64,000 bases of DNA from an uncultured Nitrospira sp. (GTDB taxonomy: Bacteria; Nitrospirota; Nitrospiria; Nitrospirales; Nitrospiraceae), in assembly GCA_902500825.1 (NCBI GenBank), contig CABVRX010000006.1:80283-144282 (forward strand), written 5' to 3'. Shown one piece after another: positions 8,713 to 15,549 of this stretch (positions within the stretch are counted from its first letter, which is position 1; every line of letters starts with the position of its first letter). The position numbers were made by a program, and so were the translations under genes. The notes beneath the pieces are model-generated. The model was not told the DNA's origin and searched no databases. It saw nothing but the letters and a program-made list of their open reading frames with translations.

Positions 8713-9294
8713 CTATCCCTCAATCGCTTTCATGAACCGGCGGGTGATGTCCGGTGGATCGAGCAAGACGCGGCCGGCATCTTCCACAAATTCGTTCACC
8801 TTGACGAGCAACATGCTGGGCCCATCCTTCTTCAGCATATCTTTGAACTCGTAGATGAGATCGTCGCGATCAAGCACCCGTTCCACATTCACATAGCCCG
8901 CCGACTTCGCGACCTTTTCCAGCGGCACCACGTTGGAGATCGTGGGCTGGTTCCCGGTCGTTCCGTACACCTCATTGTCGAATACGACGTGGATAAAGTT
9001 TTTCGGTTTCAACGCGCCGACCGTCGCAAGTGTGCCCATCCCCATCAATACATTCCCGTCGCCGTCGAAGGTAATCACCTGTTTATTCGGCTTTGCGAGT
9101 GCGACACCGAGTGCGATCGCCGGAGCATTCCCCATGGAGCCGATCATGTAGAAATGGGTGGAACGATCCGCGATCTTGTGCGCCTCGCGCGAGGGAAACC
9201 CGTTGCAGATAATGACGGGCTGATCGGTCAGCAGCTCCAGCAAAGCCGCCATCGCCTGTGCTCGGCTGATCAATGTGCCTTGCTCGGGCCTCAT
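8713..9294 (-). CDS. Phosphonopyruvate decarboxylase, TPP-binding (C-terminal) subunit
   Basis: This 193-residue protein corresponds to the C-terminal half of phosphonopyruvate decarboxylase. The thiamine diphosphate/Mg motif is GDGNVLMGMG, continuing to the conserved Asn in DNEVYGTTGNQ. FYMIGSMGNAPAIALG precedes it. It starts at ATG 9294, overlapping the previous stop as ATGA; the frame is open further upstream inside that gene. It decarboxylates phosphonopyruvate to phosphonoacetaldehyde, the irreversible step that pulls the unfavourable PEP-mutase equilibrium. The sulfopyruvate decarboxylase ComDE has the same two-subunit layout, but the PepM and PhnW neighbours favour phosphonopyruvate. 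Confidence 0.87.
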   Translation of the reverse strand: MRPEQGTLISRAQAMAALLELLTDQPVIICNGFPSREAHKIADRSTHFYMIGSMGNAPAIALGVALAKPNKQVITFDGDGNVLMGMGTLATVGALKPKNFIHVVFDNEVYGTTGNQPTISNVVPLEKVAKSAGYVNVERVLDRDDLIYEFKDMLKKDGPSMLLVKVNEFVEDAGRVLLDPPDITRRFMKAIEG

Positions 9295-9788
9295 GGATGC
9301 AACCCTTTCACGACGCCCTTGGTAATGAACAACGCGACAGGAATCTGTTGCTGCATGAACGTCTGGGCCACCCATCTGAAATCTTCGAGTGCCGTTTTTT
9401 CGGTTAAGGCACGATGCGGAATTTTGACGGTATCGAGCAATTGCGGCATTACTTCTCCCATCACCAAATGTTCGGGAGCATCCTTTCCCCCTTGGCCCCG
9501 CCATGAAACAATCAGGATGCAGGGTTGTTTATAAATCATATTCAAAGAAATGAGCGTATTGAGCGAGGTGCCGAGTCCTGAATTCTGCATGAGGACGGCG
9601 GGTGTTTTTCCCGCCAGATACGCGCCCGCGGCCATACCGACCGCTTCATCCTCACGAACCGCGGGAGTGTAGAGCCGACGGTTCATGAGCTCTGCAATGA
9701 TCCCACCGAGGATCGAATCCGGTACGCCGGTGAAAAAATTGACTCCCATATCCTGCATGGTTTGCACGAACACGTCGCTTTCAATCAC
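9291..9788 (-). CDS. Phosphonopyruvate decarboxylase, N-terminal (Pyr-domain) subunit
   Basis: This 166-residue subunit matches the N-terminal half of Ppd: GVNFFTGVPDSILG at the start, then AVREDEAVGMAAGAYLAG with the Glu that activates the thiamine ring, and MQNSGLGTSLN. It needs the next gene product to complete the active site. GTG at 9788 is chosen because AAGGGG lies 8 bases upstream; an ATG 30 bases earlier has no such site. It is the first gene of the six-gene minus-strand operon. The divergent promoter region towards the exported protein gene is about 150 bases. Confidence 0.87.
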   Translation of the reverse strand: MIESDVFVQTMQDMGVNFFTGVPDSILGGIIAELMNRRLYTPAVREDEAVGMAAGAYLAGKTPAVLMQNSGLGTSLNTLISLNMIYKQPCILIVSWRGQGGKDAPEHLVMGEVMPQLLDTVKIPHRALTEKTALEDFRWVAQTFMQQQIPVALFITKGVVKGLHP

Positions 9789-9945
9789 TAGGAGTTCCCC
9801 TTGAAGATTGATATGCACCCGCCAAAAGCCGGCGCATTATAAGATACGCCTAGCGGGGTTCTCAAGAAAGATTCGTGGTGGAGTTGACTTCACTCGTATG
9901 TTCGCGTTAGTGCCAATAGGGTTATCGCCAGATCCGTCTGCAAAG

Positions 9946-10476
9946 ATGAAAGGTCCCATCCAACCACCCTCCCGTACGTGGCCGTTTGTCCTGATGTTCA
10001 CAATCGTAATCGGTACCGGCTCAGTATGGGCTGCTCCCATGACCAATGACCCCAAGGGATTTCACGATATTCCTTGGGGAACCCCCTTATCTTCGCGCCA
10101 GGATCTCGAACTGATACAGGCAGATCCGCATAGCACCGAGTATCTCCTCAAGGCAGAGTCATCATCATTTGCCGGAACGCAGGTGACCAGCATCCGCTAT
10201 GTCTCGGTGGACGACCAATTCGCGCGTGTCATCATTCGGTATCAAGGGGACCACGTCCATCGACAGGTGTTGGACTTCTTGGAAAGCCGCTTCGGTCGGC
10301 TGGAACGGGTTCCCGGACAAATGGCGCGGGGACTCACACAGCAATATAACTGGCGTGGCCCCGACACCGAAATCAATCTGACGTATCAGGCCGGGACGGA
10401 GCGTGGCTACATTTTTATCGATAGTCGCACGCTCGCGCCGCGGTTCAACGACTACATGACCGATTTTGGGCAGTAG
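9946..10476 (+). CDS. Exported protein of unknown function
   Basis: About 176 residues. The ATG at 9946 gives an N-terminus with a hydrophobic core (FVLMFTIVIGTGSVWAA) typical of a signal peptide, cleaved after AA. The mature part begins PMTNDPKGFHDIPWGTPL; the GFxxIxWGTPL element recurs in small secreted proteins of unknown role. No catalytic motif is seen. It lies divergent from the phosphonate operon and 80 bases before the PEP-mutase gene, so co-expression is possible. An ATG at 9898 in the same frame is an alternative start. Confidence 0.66.
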   Translation: MKGPIQPPSRTWPFVLMFTIVIGTGSVWAAPMTNDPKGFHDIPWGTPLSSRQDLELIQADPHSTEYLLKAESSSFAGTQVTSIRYVSVDDQFARVIIRYQGDHVHRQVLDFLESRFGRLERVPGQMARGLTQQYNWRGPDTEINLTYQAGTERGYIFIDSRTLAPRFNDYMTDFGQ

Positions 10477-10556
10477 CTTGATGAAGGTGCGTTCTCCCCG
10501 GGCGGGACAAAAGTTTCCATTGACAACCGCCTCACGCTTTCGCATCATGTTGCCCC

Positions 10557-12236
10557 ATGACTAACGCTGCAAAACTCCGAGCTGCATTGAAACGACCGGG
10601 TGCCTTGAAAATAGTCGGGGCTCACGATGCACTCAGCGCCCGTCTCATCGAACGCGCCGGTTTCGACGGTGTCTGGGCGAGCGGCTTCGCCATTTCGGCT
10701 TCGCTGAAATGTATCCCCGACGCCAGCTTTATCACCTCGAGCGAGCAACTCGATGTCGAACGGAATATCGTTGAGGCCGTGAACATTCCTGTGATCGCTG
10801 ATTGCGACACCGGATATGGCAATGCGCTGAATGTCATGCGGACCGTCACCGACCGCGAGCGGGCCGGCGTGGCGGCGATTTGCATTGAAGACAACGTCTA
10901 TCCAAAGCGCTGCAGTTTCTACGCAGGCGTTCGACGGGAATTAATCCCCATTGAAGAGCACTGCGGTAAGATTCGAGCGGCGAAAGCGGCTCAGGTTTTC
11001 CCGGACTTCATGATCATCGCCAGAACCGAGGCCCTCATTGCCGGGTGGGGACAGGAAGAAGCGTTGAAACGGGCTGAAGCCTATGCAGACGCAGGCGCCG
11101 ACGCAGTCCTCATCCATTCGAAGTCGAAAAAGTTCGACGAACTGAAGGCCGTTTACAAATTGTGGTCCGGGCGCGTCCCGTTGGTCGTGGTTCCCACGAT
11201 TTTCGACCAAACCACCGCGGCGGAAATGGAAGAAGCAGGAGCAAAGATCATTATCTACGCCAATCAACCGGTACGGGCGGCTATTCGTGCGATGGCAGAC
11301 ACCCTGGATCTCATCAAGAAGGACACGCGCCCGGGAGCGGCGAACGAGCGAATCGTCACCCTACCCGACGTGTATGACATTGTCGGTGTCCCGCAAATGG
11401 AGCAAGACGAGAAACAGTTCCTGCCGGTGGGTAGCGAACGAATCACTGCGATTATCGCTGCCGCCGGATTCGAAAAACAGCTCCTGCCGTTGATCGAGGA
11501 TAAGCCGAAGTGTTTGCTCGACATTAAAGGGAAAACCATCCTGGATCGCCAGATCAGCGCGCTCAACGAATGCGACATCAAAGACATTGCGTTGGTTCGC
11601 GGGTACAAAAAGGAGGCGATCTCGCTCCCCAATATCCGCTACTATGACAACGATCGTTACGAGGAAACCGGCGAACTCGCGTCGCTCTTCTGTGCCGAAA
11701 ATGAGTTACGAGGGCGAACCATCGTTTTGTACGGCGATATTATCTTTGACACGTCGATTCTTGAAAAGTTGCTGAAGAGTCCCGCCGACATTACTCTGGT
11801 CGTCGATCTGGCCTGGTTTGATCAGGAACAACGCAATGCCCAGCCGACCCATCTTAATCCGGACCTTGTCTCACTGGCCGCCCCTCCGGGCAAAAGCTAT
11901 TTGTCCCGATTTGTGATGCCGGAAGGTGAGCACCAGGTCATGAAGATCGGCCAGCAACTTCCGCACGAACTGGCACATGGTGAATTCATCGGCATGGCCA
12001 TGTTCTCAGAGAAGGGCACCCAGGCCCTTTGCGAGTGCTACCACAGGATCCACAAACAACATCAGTCTTCCCCGTTCCACGAGTCTGCGAGCCTTACCAA
12101 GGCGTCTTTCACCGACATGCTGCAAGAACTGATTGACCAGGGCTATCGCATCCAAGCCGTACCGATTTTTAAGGGCTGGATGGAAGTCGATTCCTTCGAA
12201 GAGTACCAAAAAGCCTGGGCAAAGATTCGGCAGTAA
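10557..12236 (+). CDS. pepM: Phosphoenolpyruvate mutase fused to a nucleotidyltransferase-like domain
   Basis: This 559-residue fusion starts with a PEP mutase/isocitrate lyase superfamily barrel. It has VWASGF (39-44), the metal segment DCDTGYGN (82-89), the gating loop at 111-120, and VLIHSK (184-189), typical of PepM rather than isocitrate lyase. The gating loop reads EDNVYPKRCS where canonical PepM has EDKxxxKxNS, so two of the diagnostic positions differ. From about residue 296 comes a PntC-like domain, ITAIIAAAGFEKQLLPL then KPKCLLDIKGK. Its nucleotide loop has E306 and Q308 where GxR is expected, so it may be inactive or altered. PEP mutase makes the C-P bond (PEP to phosphonopyruvate) and commits the pathway. 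The gene faces away from the decarboxylase operon. Confidence 0.82.
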   Translation: MTNAAKLRAALKRPGALKIVGAHDALSARLIERAGFDGVWASGFAISASLKCIPDASFITSSEQLDVERNIVEAVNIPVIADCDTGYGNALNVMRTVTDRERAGVAAICIEDNVYPKRCSFYAGVRRELIPIEEHCGKIRAAKAAQVFPDFMIIARTEALIAGWGQEEALKRAEAYADAGADAVLIHSKSKKFDELKAVYKLWSGRVPLVVVPTIFDQTTAAEMEEAGAKIIIYANQPVRAAIRAMADTLDLIKKDTRPGAANERIVTLPDVYDIVGVPQMEQDEKQFLPVGSERITAIIAAAGFEKQLLPLIEDKPKCLLDIKGKTILDRQISALNECDIKDIALVRGYKKEAISLPNIRYYDNDRYEETGELASLFCAENELRGRTIVLYGDIIFDTSILEKLLKSPADITLVVDLAWFDQEQRNAQPTHLNPDLVSLAAPPGKSYLSRFVMPEGEHQVMKIGQQLPHELAHGEFIGMAMFSEKGTQALCECYHRIHKQHQSSPFHESASLTKASFTDMLQELIDQGYRIQAVPIFKGWMEVDSFEEYQKAWAKIRQ

Positions 12237-12361
12237 GTTCCTGCATCGTGCGATAGCTGGTCTCTCTCACCACCGGACATCCTTGAAAGACGGCGCGCGC
12301 CTCGCTTCTCATAAGCAGGCTCCATTGCTGAATTGATTAGGACAATATTCGCAACGAAGCT

Positions 12362-12769
12362 ATGATGGTGAAACTGACGATGAGTGGCCGAAAATCTTAC
12401 GTGCCTTTAGATAACCGTTACACCGAACGTGTTGCCGTCACATGTCGAGTGCACTATGTCGGTGAAGTTCCGACGCAGCCTCACCAAGGCGACGGACTCA
12501 CAAAAAACATATCCGTTTCTGGTTGCCACATCATCAGCGACCGTCCGGTGACACGCGGAACATTATTGACTCTTAGCATTGCGCTCCCCGATGGACTACC
12601 TCAACTTTTATTGAAGTCGGCGCATGTTGTGTGGGTATCGGGTTGTCAGTTTTCTGTCCGATTCATGGATCTGAGCCAAGACCATCGAAAGCGGCTACAA
12701 TCGTTCATTTGGAAAAGCATCTCTCATCACACCGTGAGTGACCAACGGACGCGATTCCGACTGATGTAG
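12362..12769 (+). CDS. PilZ domain protein
   Basis: A 135-residue single-domain PilZ protein. RYTERVAVTCRV carries the N-terminal Arg elements, and NISVSGCHI is the (D/N)xSxxG element. The C-terminal half, VWVSGCQFSVRFM, completes the small beta barrel. No membrane or output domain is visible. It starts with two ATGs (12362 and 12365), without a clear Shine-Dalgarno. It is one of five PilZ genes in the window and probably a c-di-GMP-responsive adaptor. Confidence 0.75.
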   Translation: MMVKLTMSGRKSYVPLDNRYTERVAVTCRVHYVGEVPTQPHQGDGLTKNISVSGCHIISDRPVTRGTLLTLSIALPDGLPQLLLKSAHVVWVSGCQFSVRFMDLSQDHRKRLQSFIWKSISHHTVSDQRTRFRLM

Positions 12770-13026
12770 CTCCGTCCTTGCCTTCCTATGTTGTTGCGAT
12801 ACTTTTCATGAGCACGCTTAGACTGCTCATCTAGCTCACAAGATTTTGCATACAATTCCCTGAACCAGGTCTCTCCGCACAACTTCTACCGTAAGGATTT
12901 ATTCATTATCCCCCTTCCGGGTTGGAGACTCCCCCTCATCTAGTGGGAAGGCAAGATTGACACTCAACGCTATCCTTCACTCATACGAAGTCTCCGAATA
13001 TAGGCATGCAGCCAGGAGGTGTAACA

Positions 13027-13410
13027 ATGAGACAGATGAAGCATTTGAGACGATCAGAAACAACGCACTCACCTCATTCCATTGAGCGCCGCAAAAGGAG
13101 AAGAACTTGTGCCTCTTTTAGCCTGATGTATTCAGGAATCAACGGAGACGACGTTCTCATTGGCGACGGTAGTGCCGTCGATCTATCCGAGGACGGATTG
13201 GGCATTCGTGGAAATTGTCCAGTCAATGTCGGTATGGAGTTGACCCTGTTTTTATATCTCCTGGACGATGAGGAACCTCTGTTCGTTTCTGAAGCAACGG
13301 TAGCCTGGACAGCGGGATCTTTGTTCGGCGTGGTAGTGAAAGAAGTAAGCCTCCGTGATAGCGATCGTATTCTGTCGTTTCTCCGTATCCAATCGGTAGG
13401 CCAAGCCTAG
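13027..13410 (+). CDS. PilZ domain protein
   Basis: About 127 residues. ERRKRRRTCASFSLMY supplies a strongly basic RxxxR-like segment, and DLSEDGLGI is the D-x-S-x-x-G element that contacts c-di-GMP. The start at 13027 is supported by a strong AGGAGGTG just upstream; an earlier ATG at 13006 would bury that site. No other domain is visible. A short perfect hairpin follows the gene. Confidence 0.78.
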   Translation: MRQMKHLRRSETTHSPHSIERRKRRRTCASFSLMYSGINGDDVLIGDGSAVDLSEDGLGIRGNCPVNVGMELTLFLYLLDDEEPLFVSEATVAWTAGSLFGVVVKEVSLRDSDRILSFLRIQSVGQA

Positions 13411-13421
13411 TCGGTTCGATG

Positions 13422-13440
13422 GACCAACTCGCAGTTGGTC
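13422..13440 (+). terminator. Small perfect hairpin after PilZ gene
   Basis: GACCAACT (13422-13429) and AGTTGGTC (13433-13440) form a perfect 8-bp stem with a CGC loop, 11 bases after the PilZ stop. AT-rich DNA follows but there is no clean T-run, so it is a weak terminator candidate. Confidence 0.4.
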
Positions 13441-13582
13441 AGAAATGCAAAATAATAATTATTACGAGTCATGTCCCCCAAGACGTCACAAATTTCACGG
13501 TGCCCCACATTGCTTTAGTGCCTCTGAACTCTCGATCTCTCATCGTTGATCCTCCTTGTCTTCCGAGTAAGCAATATGATAC

Positions 13583-13614
13583 TTCATGGTGAGTAAGTAG
13601 TTACTCACCATGAA
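13583..13614. promoter_or_regulatory. Palindromic operator overlapping the tetR start codon
   Basis: TTCATGGTGAGTAA (13583-13596), spacer GTAG, and TTACTCACCATGAA (13601-13614) form a perfect 14-bp inverted repeat. The right arm contains the ATG of the TetR-family gene at 13610. Perfect palindromes of this size at a TetR gene are usually the autoregulatory operator. Repression would also cover the pump genes downstream. Confidence 0.75.
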
Positions 13615-14254
13615 TAGAACAAAGATAGCTTCTCGTCAGAGACATCAACCATCCCGAACATCCGGTCATGAACGACAGGCCAGCCTGATCAGCACTGCGG
13701 CATCGTTGTTTGCCGCGAACGGTTTTACCGGAACGACCACTAAACAAATCGCCAAGGCGGCCGGTGTCAGTGAAGCACTGCTCTTCAAATATTTTCCGAC
13801 CAAGCACGCACTGTACACGGCAATTCTTGCAGAAAAGGCTCAATACTCCGAGTTGCGAGAAGCCGTCGAGGAAGCAATCAAGAAACGAGATGATGAACGG
13901 CTCTTTACATTGCTCGCCAGCTATCGAATCAGAAAGGGCACGGATCCGACGATGCTTCGACTACTCCTTTTCAGTGCTTTGGAAGGACATGAGTTGTCCG
14001 ATATGTTTTTTCAGCAGCAATATCGAGTCTTTCACGATCTGCTCGCCGGCTACATTCGACGCCGCATCGAGGACGGCGCTTTCCGTTCTGTCGATCCAGT
14101 ACTTGCCGCAAAAGCTTTCTTCGGAGTCGTCCTCCACCATCGACTCTTGCACGATATTTTCGGGTTACCCATGCACCTGTCCCATGAAGCCTCGGTGGTC
14201 GAATATGTGTCTCTTTTCCTCGGCGGGCTCGTCCGGCAGTCGCCGGACTCGTAG
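13610..14254 (+). CDS. TetR-family transcriptional regulator
   Basis: A 214-residue regulator. The N-terminal helix-turn-helix is clear: LISTAASLFAANGFTGTTT, KQIAKAAGVSEALLFKYFPTK. The C-terminal ligand domain (GADGA-type: FHDLLAGYIRRRIEDGAFR) is variable, as usual in AcrR-like regulators. The gene stops 15 bases before an RND adaptor gene and has a perfect palindrome over its own start, so it most likely represses itself and the pump until an inducer binds. The inducer is unknown. Confidence 0.88.
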   Translation: MNRTKIASRQRHQPSRTSGHERQASLISTAASLFAANGFTGTTTKQIAKAAGVSEALLFKYFPTKHALYTAILAEKAQYSELREAVEEAIKKRDDERLFTLLASYRIRKGTDPTMLRLLLFSALEGHELSDMFFQQQYRVFHDLLAGYIRRRIEDGAFRSVDPVLAAKAFFGVVLHHRLLHDIFGLPMHLSHEASVVEYVSLFLGGLVRQSPDS

Positions 14255-14269
14255 CGGAGAGGCGTCCCC

Positions 14270-15472
14270 GTGAGTCGACTCGTCCGACATCCATTTCTAG
14301 CCCTTGGGATCATCATTGTTTTTGCGATCACGGGTCTTGTGGTCTTTCGTCTGAGCACTGGGGCCAAAGCCGACACGAAGAAGGCTCGGCTCATTACGGT
14401 AGGCGTTGTGTCCCCGCTACGACAGGATCTCGATATTCACCTGGCCTACACTGCGGACATCTCGCCCAATCAAGTCGTCAATGTCTTCTCACGGGTCGAC
14501 GGATACATCGCCAAGCTGCATGTCGATAAGGGCGATTTTGTCAGGGCAAATCAGTTACTCCTCGAAATCGATCATACCGACTATCAACATGCCGTCAATC
14601 AGGCGAAAGCCAATCTTTCAGCCGCCAAAGCGAAGGTTTCACAACAGGATGCGGTGGTTCGCAACGCCAGGCTTACCTTCGATCGCATGCAGAGCCTCAT
14701 CAAGGACCAATTTGTCTCACAGCAAGACATGGACAATGCGCGGGTCAACTTTGACGCTGCCAGAGCAGCACACGAATCTCTGCAAGCACAGGTCGATCAA
14801 ACAGAGGTTGCCCTGGCCCAGGCGGAGACTAACCTCGCCTACTCCTACATTCGAGCTCCATTTCCCGGCTACATCGCAGAACGCAATTTAGACACCGGAG
14901 CCTATGTAACCAGCGCGACGGCAAGCACCTCGACAATGTCCAGGGGCATCATGAGCCTGCATGACATCAATACAGTTCGTGTGCTGATCGAAGTCGTCGA
15001 GCGAGACATCCCGCTGGTACAAATAGGCCAAAAGGCCGAACTCCGTGCAGAAGCGTATCCAGACCAAGTGTTCCAAGGAACCGTCACGCGCATCGTTCAG
15101 GCCTTGAATCGCGCGACGCGTACCATGACGGTGGAAATTGATCTGCCTAATAGAGATCGCCGATTAAAGGGTGGGATGTTTGCCCGAGTCGAGGTCATGG
15201 TAGGAACCCATCACCAAGCATTGCAGATTCCCATCGATGCTGTGAGCCGGTTGGAAGATACGCAATATATCTATGTCGTCCGAGATGGGAAAGCCCAGCG
15301 AGTGGATATTGAGATCGGCGCACGTAACAGCAACCTCGTCGAGATTCTCAAGGGCTTACGCGGGGGTGAGCAGGTCGTCGTCTCAGGCAAAGACTTAGTG
15401 CACGACGGCACACCCGTACAAATCCACCCGCTTCCCCAGCCCTCTGATTTGAGCGCTGAGTCGAAGCGTTGA
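14270..15472 (+). CDS. RND efflux periplasmic adaptor (membrane fusion protein)
   Basis: 400 residues, with one N-terminal membrane anchor (FLALGIIIVFAITGLVVF) and no lipobox. The lipoyl half-motifs are RVDGYIAKLHVDKGDFV and IRAPFPGYIAERNLDTGAYV. A coiled-coil hairpin of about 100 residues lies between them, followed by the beta-barrel and membrane-proximal domains. This is the HlyD/AcrA family. It links the inner-membrane pump encoded next to an outer-membrane channel encoded elsewhere. The GTG start has GGAGAGG upstream and follows tetR by 15 bases. Confidence 0.88.
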   Translation: MSRLVRHPFLALGIIIVFAITGLVVFRLSTGAKADTKKARLITVGVVSPLRQDLDIHLAYTADISPNQVVNVFSRVDGYIAKLHVDKGDFVRANQLLLEIDHTDYQHAVNQAKANLSAAKAKVSQQDAVVRNARLTFDRMQSLIKDQFVSQQDMDNARVNFDAARAAHESLQAQVDQTEVALAQAETNLAYSYIRAPFPGYIAERNLDTGAYVTSATASTSTMSRGIMSLHDINTVRVLIEVVERDIPLVQIGQKAELRAEAYPDQVFQGTVTRIVQALNRATRTMTVEIDLPNRDRRLKGGMFARVEVMVGTHHQALQIPIDAVSRLEDTQYIYVVRDGKAQRVDIEIGARNSNLVEILKGLRGGEQVVVSGKDLVHDGTPVQIHPLPQPSDLSAESKR

Positions 15473-15549
15473 ACAGGGCCCAAACTTATGATTGGATCCC
15501 AATCTAGGATGATTTTCTGCTCAGCACTCAACACTGACCATTTTTTCAC

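Noticed and set aside
8437..9534. Plus-strand open frame of 365 codons opposite the decarboxylase genes
   Set aside because: It is antisense to the Ppd and PhnW genes, has low-complexity His/Arg-rich content and no ribosome site; the minus strand has textbook motifs.
8713..9788. Sulfopyruvate decarboxylase (coenzyme M pathway)
   Set aside because: Same fold and subunit split, but PepM, PhnW and a PntC-like gene surround it and no coenzyme M genes are seen.
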